Assembly: GCF_039727615.1 (NCBI RefSeq) | Contig: NZ_CP152474.1 | Coordinates: 1,178,001 to 1,242,000, forward strand | DNA length: 64,000 nucleotides | From: Leclercia sp. S52 | GTDB taxonomy: Bacteria; Pseudomonadota; Gammaproteobacteria; Enterobacterales; Enterobacteriaceae | Direction of reading: 5' to 3' | Shown here: positions 37,169-44,957 of the stretch, piece after piece | Position numbering within the stretch: position 1 is the first letter of the stretch | Layout of the letters: every line of letters begins with the position of its first letter | Position numbers and translations under genes: made by a program | The notes under the pieces: model-generated | What the model saw: only the letters and a program-made list of their open reading frames with translations | The model's database searches: none | What the model was told of the DNA's origin: nothing

Positions 37169-37498
37169 ATGAGTGAAAAAACATTCAAGAACTCTACGAA
37201 GGCAGGCGCTATTGGTGCTTTGGCTACAGCAGGTACAGCGGCAAGCACAGCATCAGCCGTTGTTGGCGGTTCTGCGGCAACCATTATGTCTGCCACAGCC
37301 GGTACTACAGGGGCAGCTTTAGCATCAGCGGCAGGCGCATCCGGATTAGCAGGCGGCGCAGCCATCTCTTCTGGTATGGCTGCGGTCGGCTCTGCTGTCG
37401 GTGGTGGCATGGCGGCTGGGGCGATAATTACTGCGGCGGCGCCAGTTGCAGCTATTGCAGCTATTGGATACGGTCTTTTCAAGTTGTTCGAGGATTAA
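37169..37498 (+). CDS. Glycine/alanine-rich hydrophobic protein, 109 aa
   Basis: It starts with a short polar segment (MSEKTFKNSTKAGAIGALAT) and then consists almost wholly of Gly, Ala, Ser and Thr with GxxxG-like spacing, ending with a more regular helix (VAAIAAIGYGLFKLFED). There is no Cys. Composition and length recall glycine-zipper pore or holin-like proteins and some bacteriocins, but no leader-peptide cleavage motif is clear. It is downstream of the zinc-ribbon/glycine-zipper gene on the same strand, so the two may act together. Function unknown. Confidence 0.7.
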   Translation: MSEKTFKNSTKAGAIGALATAGTAASTASAVVGGSAATIMSATAGTTGAALASAAGASGLAGGAAISSGMAAVGSAVGGGMAAGAIITAAAPVAAIAAIGYGLFKLFED

Positions 37499-37548
37499 GT
37501 AACAGATGACAACCACTTCTTATTGAGGTGATGAGGAATAACCTTATC

Positions 37549-37648
37549 GGGAGTCACGTTTCTGGTTCACGAGCAGTTATGCGAAGTGAGCTTTAAGGAG
37601 CGCGATATGGAAGTGAAAGCTGTTCTCGCTTACGAAACGAAGAAGTAG
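37549..37648 (+). pseudogene. 3' fragment of the second hok gene
   Basis: From GGGAGTCACG to the TAG at 37646-37648 it equals the 3' two-thirds of the intact hok gene ([18 protein letters not shown]...KK). There is no start codon in frame; a TGA lies six codons upstream of the resumed match. It is the far side of the copy cut by the insert. Confidence 0.88.
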
Positions 37649-37710
37649 CGGTACGCGGGGAGCAATCCCCGCTTATCCATTTGTCGGTTTGGTACAGGCA
37701 CCCGTTTATT

Positions 37711-37747
37711 TGCCCCGTCTGGCTTCTCGCCGGACGGGGCATTTTTA
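37711..37747. terminator. Terminator shared by the hok fragment and the FGGY kinase operon
   Basis: TGCCCCGTC and GACGGGGCA form a strong stem followed by TTTTT on the plus strand. The kinase gene ends at 37745 on the minus strand, so the same hairpin can serve the convergent operon. Confidence 0.75.
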
Positions 37748-39244
37748 CGTCCTTACCCGTTCAACCGTCTCCTGCCAGGCCTGCCAGCGGCTCTGCAGCC
37801 GGGCGTGACGCGCCATGTCCGGTGTAAAAGTGACATGTTCCGGCAGATACTGGCGCAGCTGCGCGGTGGTCAGGTTAAACAGCGCCTTGCGCGCCAGCAG
37901 GGCGGTGCCCATCGCCGAGAGTTCCGGCACGTCGCTGCGCATCACCGGGCAGCCGAGCAGGTCCGCCTGGTACTGCATCAGCCAGTCGTTTTTCGTCGGT
38001 CCGCCATCGACCATCAGCGCGTTCAGGCTAAAGCCCGGATGGGCGCGCATCGCCTGCACCACGTCGGCTATCTGATAGGCGATCGACTCCAGCGCCGCGC
38101 GGATCAGGTGCGCCCGCTTCACGCCCCGGCTCAGGCCGTGGATCATGCCGCGGGCGTTTTCATCCCACCAGGGTGCGCCGAGGCCGGTCAGGGCCGGTAC
38201 AAAGTAGACACCGAGGGTTGAGTCCACCGATCGGGGCAGGGTGTTCAGCTCATGGGCCAGCTCCGCCTGCGACAGCTCGCTTAATCCGGTGCTGTCCGCC
38301 ATCCAGGCCACCGCATCGCCGGTGTGGGGAATATTGCCCTCCAGGCCGTAGACCAGATTGTCGCCGTCATGCCATGCCACAGTGGTGGCCAGCGCGCTGA
38401 CGTCGCAGCGCGCTGAGGCGACCGGCGCCATCACCGACGAACCGGTGCCGTAGGTGGCTTTCACGCAGCCTTCGGCACCCAGACCGTGGGCAAAGAGTGC
38501 GGCATGGGAATCACCGATCATCGCCATCACCGGCAGTCCGTCCGGGATCGACGGGCAGCCGCGGGTGTAACCAAACAGCCCGCTGGAGGGTTTGATATCC
38601 GGTAGCGCCGCGCGCGGGATGCCAAACAGCGCCAGCATCTGCGGATCCCAGTCGGCGGTATGCAGGTTCATCAGCTGGGTGCGGGCGGCGTTGGCATGGT
38701 CGCAGCTGAACGCCTGGCCCTGAGTCAGCTGCCACAGCAGCCAGCTGTCAACGGTGCCGAGGCAGATCTCACCCCGGGCGGCACGCTCTGCGCCGTCGGG
38801 AGTGTTATCCAGCAGCCAGCGCATTTTGGAGGCCGAAAACAGCGGCGCGATGGGCAGGCCGGTTGCCGCCTTGATGTTCGGCCCGTGGCCATTTTCCCGC
38901 AGCTGGTGGCAAAATTCCGCGGTGCGGGAGCACTGCCAGCTGAGTGCCGGGGCAATGGGTTTGCCGGTTGCCCGATCCCAGCCCACCACGGTTTCACGTT
39001 GGTTGCTGATGGCCAGCGCGGCAACGCGATCCGCCCCGACGGTGGCAATGGCGCGGGCCACCACCTCAAATGAGGCCTCGACCAGCAGTTCGGCGGATTG
39101 CTCCACCCAGCCGTCGTGCGGGGTCTGGATCGCCAGCGCCCGGGAGAAGCTCGCCACCACATGACCGCTTGCGTCCAGCGCCACCGCTTTGGCGTTGGTG
39201 GTGCCCTCATCGAGGGCAATAATGATGTCCTTACTCACCGACAT
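37745..39244 (-). CDS. FGGY-family carbohydrate kinase (probable apulose kinase)
   Basis: The 499-residue kinase has the FGGY N-terminal ATPase motif IALDEGTTNAKAVALD, the central AISNQRETVVGWD and the C-terminal VDGGPTKNDWLMQYQADLLG, all like glycerol and xylulose kinases. It is the last gene of a minus-strand operon with an isomerase and a two-subunit transketolase. That set matches the D-apiose transketolase route (isomerase, apulose kinase, apulose-4-phosphate transketolase). The substrate assignment is inferred from this context; the sequence alone says only sugar or polyol kinase. Confidence 0.82.
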   Translation of the reverse strand: MSVSKDIIIALDEGTTNAKAVALDASGHVVASFSRALAIQTPHDGWVEQSAELLVEASFEVVARAIATVGADRVAALAISNQRETVVGWDRATGKPIAPALSWQCSRTAEFCHQLRENGHGPNIKAATGLPIAPLFSASKMRWLLDNTPDGAERAARGEICLGTVDSWLLWQLTQGQAFSCDHANAARTQLMNLHTADWDPQMLALFGIPRAALPDIKPSSGLFGYTRGCPSIPDGLPVMAMIGDSHAALFAHGLGAEGCVKATYGTGSSVMAPVASARCDVSALATTVAWHDGDNLVYGLEGNIPHTGDAVAWMADSTGLSELSQAELAHELNTLPRSVDSTLGVYFVPALTGLGAPWWDENARGMIHGLSRGVKRAHLIRAALESIAYQIADVVQAMRAHPGFSLNALMVDGGPTKNDWLMQYQADLLGCPVMRSDVPELSAMGTALLARKALFNLTTAQLRQYLPEHVTFTPDMARHARLQSRWQAWQETVERVRT

Positions 39245-39258
39245 GGCGGCCTCCTGCC

Positions 39259-40677
39259 TTAACGATGAAGGTAAGTTGAGACGCCGAGATAGCGGGTAAA
39301 GGCCTCATGCAGGATCTCCGCGCTGGCGGAGTGGTTCATCGCCACGTGATGCTCAAAGCCGTTGCGGCAGATCCAGTTCAGCAGGTTCTCCAGATACGGA
39401 ACCTGGATCACCGCCCGACAGCCCACCGTATCCAGCGGATCGTCCACCGACTGGCCCTGGCCCACGTAGGCTTTAATCTCTCCTGTCAGATCGTCGGTGC
39501 TCAGGCGGAAGTAGGTCAGCGGCCCGCTTTTCAGACGACCGTGGACCGCGCCGCAGGTGTTTTCTTTCCCGACGGTGGTGCCGATGATATCGGCGGTGCC
39601 CATGTGCGGGGATTCAAGGCTGGAGGCGGCGAAGTTACCGCAGTGGAACAGAACGCATTTGTCGCGATCGTCGCCGAAGTTGTTGTTCCAGTCGGCAATC
39701 GAGGCGGGATTCATATTGCTGCTCGCCAGAGCGAACATAGACAGCGCCCCCATCACGTCCACTTCACAGGCGCTCGGCATCAGCTGCCCGGACATCACGC
39801 TCATGATCGAGCAGACGTTAATCCCGAGGTTCTCCTGCAGGGAGGTCCAGCACTGGATGGCGGTGGTGTCGATGTCGTTGGCGACCACCCACTCGCTGAT
39901 GACCACAAACAGCTTCGCCATGGTGACCAGTTTTTCCGGCGGAATACGGCTGGCGTCAGCGTTGTCGATCAGGATCCGGCGTTTTTCATCCACGCGGATG
40001 TCGTCATCGCGCAGGGTTTTAATCCGGGTAAAGACTTCGGACAGGTCGAGGGTTTCCACGGCGATGCCCAGACGTTCCAGTAGCTTCTCGCTGTAGCGTA
40101 CGGTGTTGAAGCCTGCCGGACGGGCACCGATCGCCCCCACGCGCACGCCACGCATGCTGCTCACCACGCGGCAAACCTGCTCGAAGCGCCGCAGATCCTG
40201 CTCAAACACCTCGCCGGTCAGGGCGCAGACGTGCTGGGTGGTGAGGGTAAAGGGAATGCCGTACTGACGCAGGTTGTTGCACAGGGATATTTTGCCGCAG
40301 AAGCTGTCCCGGCGGGTGGCGAGCCCCATTTTGTCGAGGTTGTCTTCTTCGGCCTGCACCAGCACCGGCACGTTCAGGCCGGAGAGACGCAGGGTTTCCG
40401 CAATCGCTTTCTCATCACCAAAGTTAGGCAGCAGCACCACCACGCCATGAATCCGATCGCGATGGGCACGAAACAGCTCGGCGCAGACTTTGGCATCCTG
40501 ACGGGTTTCGACGCCGCCGAGTTCGGTCTGGCTCGGATCGAGCATGATGGTGTTGATACCGAGGCGGCCAAACAGAGCAATCGCCTGCTCGCGTGCTTCC
40601 GCCACCAGGTAGCTCGGGAAAAACCCACGGTTGCCGATGATCACGCCCATCGTAAGTTGTTGAGGAATTCGGGACAT
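39259..40677 (-). CDS. L-fucose/L-arabinose isomerase-family protein (probable D-apiose isomerase)
   Basis: The 472-residue enzyme has the two-domain layout of the fucose/arabinose isomerase superfamily: an N-terminal part with GVVVLLPNFGDEKAIAETLR and a C-terminal part with HCGNFAASSLESPHMGTADI. Candidate metal ligands are the Glu, Asp and His residues in these segments. It would convert an aldose to its ketose. It lies 14 bases before the kinase start and 34 bases after the transketolase pair, so the operon supplies isomerisation, phosphorylation and ketol transfer. Apiose is inferred from this gene set. Confidence 0.75.
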   Translation of the reverse strand: MSRIPQQLTMGVIIGNRGFFPSYLVAEAREQAIALFGRLGINTIMLDPSQTELGGVETRQDAKVCAELFRAHRDRIHGVVVLLPNFGDEKAIAETLRLSGLNVPVLVQAEEDNLDKMGLATRRDSFCGKISLCNNLRQYGIPFTLTTQHVCALTGEVFEQDLRRFEQVCRVVSSMRGVRVGAIGARPAGFNTVRYSEKLLERLGIAVETLDLSEVFTRIKTLRDDDIRVDEKRRILIDNADASRIPPEKLVTMAKLFVVISEWVVANDIDTTAIQCWTSLQENLGINVCSIMSVMSGQLMPSACEVDVMGALSMFALASSNMNPASIADWNNNFGDDRDKCVLFHCGNFAASSLESPHMGTADIIGTTVGKENTCGAVHGRLKSGPLTYFRLSTDDLTGEIKAYVGQGQSVDDPLDTVGCRAVIQVPYLENLLNWICRNGFEHHVAMNHSASAEILHEAFTRYLGVSTYLHR

Positions 40678-40711
40678 TGCTTTTTTCTCCAGTAAGATGT
40701 TGTTGTTATTT

Positions 40712-41662
40712 TCAGCAAATCTGTCGCGTCAGCATTTCCCGGGCGTGTTTCACCACCCCAGCGACATCAATCTCATGACGTGCCCGCGTTGACGCTCTGT
40801 CGGCGGCAATCGCGTATTGTCCATCCGGGATCCCCAGACGTTTCAGCGGCACGGCGCAACCGGCCTCGGCCAGCACTTCCGCCACCAGACTGCCGACGCC
40901 GCCGTTGACGTTATGCTCCTCGACGCTTACCACCGCCTTGCAGGGGGCTATCGCCGCCAGCAGCTGTTGGGTATCACAGGGACGAATAGATGGAACGCTG
41001 ATAACAGTGGCGTCAATACCTTCTTCCGCGAGTTGTGCGGCGGCTTCCACTATTTCATGTACCGTCGATCCCATCGCCACCAGCGCCACGTCATGGCCGG
41101 TGCGCAGGATGTCAATCTGGCCCGGAGCAAAACGGTAGCTTTCGTCATGCAATTCCGGCAGGTTTTTCCCGTCGAGACGGATATAGACCGGGCCCACGTG
41201 GTCGAGGGCGTAATCGATGATCTGGCGGCACTCGTTCGGGCTCGACGGGGCGTAAATTTCGATATTGCCGAAGCCGCGCATGATGGCGATATCGTCGATG
41301 CTGTGGTGGGTGCTGGCGAGCGGGCCGTAGCTGGCACCGGCGTTCAGGCCGAACAGCTTGACGTTGGTGTTGTTGTAGCAGACGTCGACTTTGATCTGCT
41401 CGTTAGCGCGTGAAATCAAAAACGGTGCGGCGTTGCAGGTGACGGCGATCTTGCCGCCAATCGCCAGACCGGCAGCAGCGCCCACCAGCGTCTGCTCGGC
41501 GATGCCGACGTTGACCAGTCGGCCCGGAAAACGCTGCATAAAGGGGGCGATTTTCGCCGTGGAGGTGGAATCTGCCACCACCGGGACCAGATCCACGCCG
41601 CGATCGACGGCATCAATAAAGGCATTAACCATCACCGTGGCGAGATGTTCGCTATTACTCAT
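40712..41662 (-). CDS. aptB: Transketolase, C-terminal subunit (probable AptB)
   Basis: The 316-residue protein carries the pyrimidine-binding and C-terminal domains of transketolase: VVADSTSTAKIAPFMQRFPG and VNVGIAEQTLVGAAAGLA (the catalytic-Glu region). Its first eight bases overlap the N-terminal subunit gene. Two-gene transketolases occur in several sugar pathways. With the adjacent kinase and isomerase the closest fit is apulose-4-phosphate transketolase, which passes a two-carbon unit to glyceraldehyde 3-phosphate. The symbol is provisional. Confidence 0.82.
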   Translation of the reverse strand: MSNSEHLATVMVNAFIDAVDRGVDLVPVVADSTSTAKIAPFMQRFPGRLVNVGIAEQTLVGAAAGLAIGGKIAVTCNAAPFLISRANEQIKVDVCYNNTNVKLFGLNAGASYGPLASTHHSIDDIAIMRGFGNIEIYAPSSPNECRQIIDYALDHVGPVYIRLDGKNLPELHDESYRFAPGQIDILRTGHDVALVAMGSTVHEIVEAAAQLAEEGIDATVISVPSIRPCDTQQLLAAIAPCKAVVSVEEHNVNGGVGSLVAEVLAEAGCAVPLKRLGIPDGQYAIAADRASTRARHEIDVAGVVKHAREMLTRQIC

Positions 41663-42485
41663 CTTTCAGTTCCTCCAGCGCCAGTTCAATTTCTTCCCCT
41701 TTCGGCACCCGGTGGTGCCATTCAGGCCGCCCCTGAATAAACGAAATTCCTGCGCCCTTGGTGGTGTGGGCGATCACCACGTGCGGCTTGCCGTTGGGCT
41801 TTAACCCTTCCAGGGTGGCGACCACGTCTGCCATGTCGTTGCCGTTGCAGCCGGTCACTTCCAGGCCGAAGGCTCTCCACTTCTCATCCAGCGGATCGGT
41901 ATTGAGGATCTCTTTGGTAGAGCCCGCCAGCTGGAGGTTGTTTTTGTCGTTGATAATAAACAGGTTATCCAGCTGATAGTGGGCGGCGACCAGCGCGGCT
42001 TCCCAGTTGCTGCCTTCTGCCAGCTCACCGTCGCCGGTCACCACAAACACCCGGCGCTTGCTGTTGTTGCGCTTCGCGGCCAGGGCAATCCCCACCGCCA
42101 CCGGCAGGCCATGGCCCAGCGCACCGGTATTCAGCTCAATGCCCGGGGTTTTGTGTTTCACCGGGTGGCCCGGCAGGTGAGAGTCGGCATGCTGATAGGT
42201 GGAGAGCCACTCGACGGGGATAAACCCGGCTTCGGCCAGCACGCAGTAATAGCCGCCCACCGCATGGCCTTTCGACTGGATATAAATGTCGCGCTCATCG
42301 CTCTCCTTCAGCTGCGGGGAGCAGTTCAGAATGCGGAAGTAGAGGGCGGTCAGCAGTTCGACCTGCGAGAGATCGGCGCCGGTATGGCCGCCTGCCGGGC
42401 TTTCGGCATTCAGCACGATGATCCGGCGACGAATCGAGCGCGCCCGGGTTTCGAGCTCCGCGATGGAGAGCGAAAACGGATTCAT
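41655..42485 (-). CDS. aptA: Transketolase, N-terminal (TPP-binding) subunit (probable AptA)
   Basis: The 276-residue protein is the thiamine-diphosphate half of transketolase: SPAGGHTGADLSQVELLTALYF at the start, GALGHGLPVAVGIALA, then the TPP motif GDGELAEGSNWEAALVAAHYQLDNLFIINDKNN (GDG...N). It is the first gene of the catabolic operon. Palindromic sites lie upstream at 42514-42527 and 42584-42599. Together with its partner it forms one active transketolase. The symbol is provisional and rests on the apiose hypothesis. Confidence 0.83.
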   Translation of the reverse strand: MNPFSLSIAELETRARSIRRRIIVLNAESPAGGHTGADLSQVELLTALYFRILNCSPQLKESDERDIYIQSKGHAVGGYYCVLAEAGFIPVEWLSTYQHADSHLPGHPVKHKTPGIELNTGALGHGLPVAVGIALAAKRNNSKRRVFVVTGDGELAEGSNWEAALVAAHYQLDNLFIINDKNNLQLAGSTKEILNTDPLDEKWRAFGLEVTGCNGNDMADVVATLEGLKPNGKPHVVIAHTTKGAGISFIQGRPEWHHRVPKGEEIELALEELKDE

Positions 42486-42513
42486 AACATACCTCCTGAA
42501 TTTATAATCTGTT

Positions 42514-42527
42514 GTGAATAATTATTC
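42514..42527. promoter_or_regulatory. Imperfect copy of the SorC-type operator near the aptA start
   Basis: TGAATAATTATTCC differs by one end base from the palindrome TGAATANNTATTCA found at 42586 and 48063. It is 29 bases before the start of the transketolase gene. Confidence 0.5.
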
Positions 42528-42583
42528 CAGCCGGGTAAGTTAGTTCCCTGTTCTCTCTGTCAGAGCAGGGATTTATGACCGCT

Positions 42584-42697
42584 TTGAATATATATTCAAT
42601 GCTGATTTATTATTCATGATAGTAAGATATGCCCGGCTCAGGCGTTTGTCTACGGTTTGCGCAGGCAAATTTTGAAGAAAAGAGAAAAGGATCACAT
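42584..42697. promoter_or_regulatory. Promoter/operator segment of the transketolase operon (paralogous copy 1)
   Basis: It begins with the perfect palindrome TTGAATATATATTCAA (42584-42599), followed by GATTTATTATTCA, then GTCTACGGTTT (42648-42658) and GAGAAAAGGATCAC (42682-42695). The same blocks in the same order and spacing recur at 48061-48169 before the ABC transporter operon. It lies between the divergent transketolase and SorC-type genes. Confidence 0.75.
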
Positions 42698-42780
42698 TTG
42701 CCTGACGGATCGCGATGGCGCTTGCTTGTTAAATATTCAGGGATGAATAAAAATAACGACAGCCGATTAAGGGGAATGTT

Positions 42781-43735
42781 ATGTCGAAGCAGGATGAACA
42801 GCGACTGCTGGTCAAGATCGCCACACTTTACTACAGCGAGAATAAAAAGCAGTCCGAGATTGCCTCGCTGCTGCATCTCTCGCAATCTTTTGTGTCGCGG
42901 GCGCTGACGCGCTGCCAGAAAGAGGGGCTGGTGAAAATTACCGTCGTCCAGCCAACCAACATTTTTGTGTCGCTGGAAAAGGCGCTGGAAGAGCAGTACG
43001 GCATCCGCCAGGCCATCGTGGTGGACGTGGGGGAGACCGCGACCAACGCCCAGATCAAGCACGCCATCGGCAGCGCGGCGGCGCACTATGTCGAAACCCG
43101 CCTGCGCCCGGAAGACCTGGTCGGGATCTCCTCCTGGAGCAGCACCATCCGCTGCATGGTGGATGAGATGCACCCGCAGAATATCCGCGCCGCCGGGGTG
43201 ATCCAGCTGCTGGGGGGGCGTCGGCCCCAACGGCAACGTGCAGGCCACCATTCTTACACAACAGCTGGCGGCGCACCTCGGCTGCCCGGCAGGGCTGCTG
43301 CCGTCCCAGAGCATTGAGCACTCGGTGGAGGAGCGCGCCCGGCTGGTGAGCAGCCCGGACGTGGCGGCGGTGGTGGGTAAATTCGCCGAAGTGGACGTGG
43401 CGATTGTCGGCATCGGCGAGCTGGAGCCGTCGCAGTTGCTGAAAAACTCCGGTAACTACTACAACGAAGACATGCTCAAACTGCTGGCCGAACGCGGGGC
43501 GGTAGGGGACATCTGCCTGCACTACTACGATGCCAACGGCGAGCCGGTGCTCAGCCCGGAAGAGGACCCGGTAATTGGGATGGAGCTGGCGCAGATCCGC
43601 GCCTGTCCGCAGGTGATTGCCCTGGCCGGTGGGGAAGAAAAGCGCAACGCCATTCGCGGGGCGTTGGTCGGGAAGTATATCGACGTGTTGATCACCGATT
43701 ACCCGACGGCGCGAAGTTTGTTGAAAACGGCATAA
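42781..43735 (+). pseudogene. SorC/DeoR-family sugar-responsive regulator, frameshifted
   Basis: The N-terminal helix-turn-helix (LLVKIATLYYSENKKQSEIASLLHLSQSFVSRAL) is followed by a SorC sugar-binding domain with the late GEEKRNAIRGALVGKYIDVLITD. A run of seven Gs (43212-43218) breaks the frame. With six, the text reads VIQLLGGVGPNGNVQATIL and runs to 43735 as about 317 residues, normal for SorC proteins. It stands between the transketolase operon and the ABC operon and probably controls both through the shared palindromes. Ligands of this family are usually phosphorylated sugars. Confidence 0.88.
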
Positions 43736-43742
43736 GGAAAAT

Positions 43743-43773
43743 GCCCGGCGGCGCTGCGCTTGCACGGGCCTAC
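43743..43773. repeat. REP unit
   Basis: GCCCGGCGGCGCTGCGCTTG and the following bases match the REP units near pheP. It lies just after the SorC-type gene. Confidence 0.8.
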
Positions 43774-43780
43774 GGGATCG

Positions 43781-43828
43781 GTGCGGCTTGATGCCCTCAC
43801 CCCGGCCCTCTCCCACGGGGAGAGGGTG
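43781..43828. repeat. Dispersed palindromic repeat (TGATGCCCTCACC family)
   Basis: GTGCGGCTTGATGCCCTCAC and the following CCCGGCCCTCTCCCACGGGGAG match copies near 48.93 and 60.99 kb. The CTCTCCCACGGGGAGAGG part is a hairpin that could end the convergent transcripts of the regulator and the permease. Confidence 0.8.
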
Positions 43829-43867
43829 CAAACACTAAAAACGGCAACTTGCGTTGCCATTTTGCTT

Positions 43868-44956
43868 TTACCTCCCTTCCATCACCGCCTTTTGCGCGAC
43901 CACGGCTGCTTTCTGCTGCATCCGGTTTTGCATCTGGTCGATGATCACCGCCACGATAATCACGATCCCTTTGATCACCATCTGCCAGAACTCGCTGACC
44001 CCCATCATCACCAGGCCGTCGGCCAAAAAGCCGATGACGAAGGCACCAATCAGCGTGCCGAGAATGGTGCCACGGCCCCCGGCCAGCGAGGTGCCACCGA
44101 GCACCACCGCCGCGATGGCGTTCATCTCAAAGGCGGTGCCGTTGGCCGGATGGCTCGCCAGCAGCTGCGCCGAGACCACAATCCCGGCGATGGCGGCGCA
44201 GAACCCCGACAGGGTATAGACCAGCACTTTCACCTGCTTGACCCGCACCCCGGACAGCTCAGCCGCGCGTTCGTTATCGCCGATGGCGTAAACGTGGCGG
44301 CCAAACGGCAGGCGGCGGGCGATGTAAGCAATCACCAGCGCCAGGACGATCATCATCCAGATGGCCCACGGAATGCCGAGCAGTGTGCCTGCACCGATCT
44401 CATCGAAGCCGGTATTCCCCAGTTGCGGATTGCCGGACAGGCCGGGGAAGGTCTGGCCGTCGGAGGTGAGCATCGCCGCGCCGCGCAGCACGTACATGGT
44501 GCCGAGGGTACAGATAAAGGGCGCGACGTTATAGCGGGTGATGATCCAGCCATTCATCGCGCCTATTAGCGCGCCAGTCAGCAGCACAATGGGGACAATT
44601 ACCCACACGCTCGGGAAGATGGCGATGCCAAACATCGGCAGCACAATCCCTTTGGTGATCATCCACCCGGCGATCATCCCGCACAGCCCCAGCGTGGCAC
44701 CGATCGACAGGTCGATTCCGGCGGTGATGATCACGAAGGTGATCCCCAACGCCAGGAAGGCGTTGATGGCGATATGCTTAATCATGATCACCAGGCTGCC
44801 GGCGGAGAGGAAGCCCGGCACGGTTAGGGTGAAAAAGCCGACAATCAGAAACAGCGCAATGAAGGTGCGCATCTTCAGCAGCAGCAGAAGTAATTTTTCC
44901 CGGGAAGGCGCGGCCCCTTTTTGCGGCGTCAGCGCGACAGACTGTGTCGTTTTCAT
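43868..44956 (-). CDS. Ribose-type ABC transporter permease (RbsC-like)
   Basis: The 362-residue inner-membrane protein starts at 44956 (MKTTQSVAL); the longer upstream frame overlaps the ATPase end. RbsC family segments are visible: ITFVIITAGIDLSIGATLGLCG in an early helix and AVVLGGTSLAGGRGTILGTLIGAFVIG near the C-terminus. It follows the ATPase stop by a single base. It would carry a pentose, probably D-apiose, together with the binding protein and ATPase upstream. Confidence 0.92.
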   Translation of the reverse strand: MKTTQSVALTPQKGAAPSREKLLLLLLKMRTFIALFLIVGFFTLTVPGFLSAGSLVIMIKHIAINAFLALGITFVIITAGIDLSIGATLGLCGMIAGWMITKGIVLPMFGIAIFPSVWVIVPIVLLTGALIGAMNGWIITRYNVAPFICTLGTMYVLRGAAMLTSDGQTFPGLSGNPQLGNTGFDEIGAGTLLGIPWAIWMMIVLALVIAYIARRLPFGRHVYAIGDNERAAELSGVRVKQVKVLVYTLSGFCAAIAGIVVSAQLLASHPANGTAFEMNAIAAVVLGGTSLAGGRGTILGTLIGAFVIGFLADGLVMMGVSEFWQMVIKGIVIIVAVIIDQMQNRMQQKAAVVAQKAVMEGR

Positions 44957-44957
44957 C

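Larger units (their letters stand above)
35931..37548. mobile_element. 1.6-kb AT-rich insert inside the second hok copy
   Basis: The left edge is after GAGGCAATGACA and the right edge before GGGAGTCACG, by comparison with the intact hok copy. About 50 bases of hok are lost at the junction. The insert is clearly richer in A and T than its surroundings and holds three small genes (36021-36182 minus, 36727-37023 plus, 37169-37498 plus). I find no transposase, no clear terminal inverted repeats and no target duplication, so the mode of entry is unknown. Confidence 0.75.

Noticed and set aside
37169..37498. Class II microcin precursor
   Set aside because: There is no double-glycine leader with the usual preceding hydrophobic pattern and no nearby export ATPase; only the Gly/Ala richness is similar.
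35931..37548. Insert in hok as a classical insertion sequence
   Set aside because: No transposase reading frame, no clear terminal inverted repeats and no target-site duplication can be seen.
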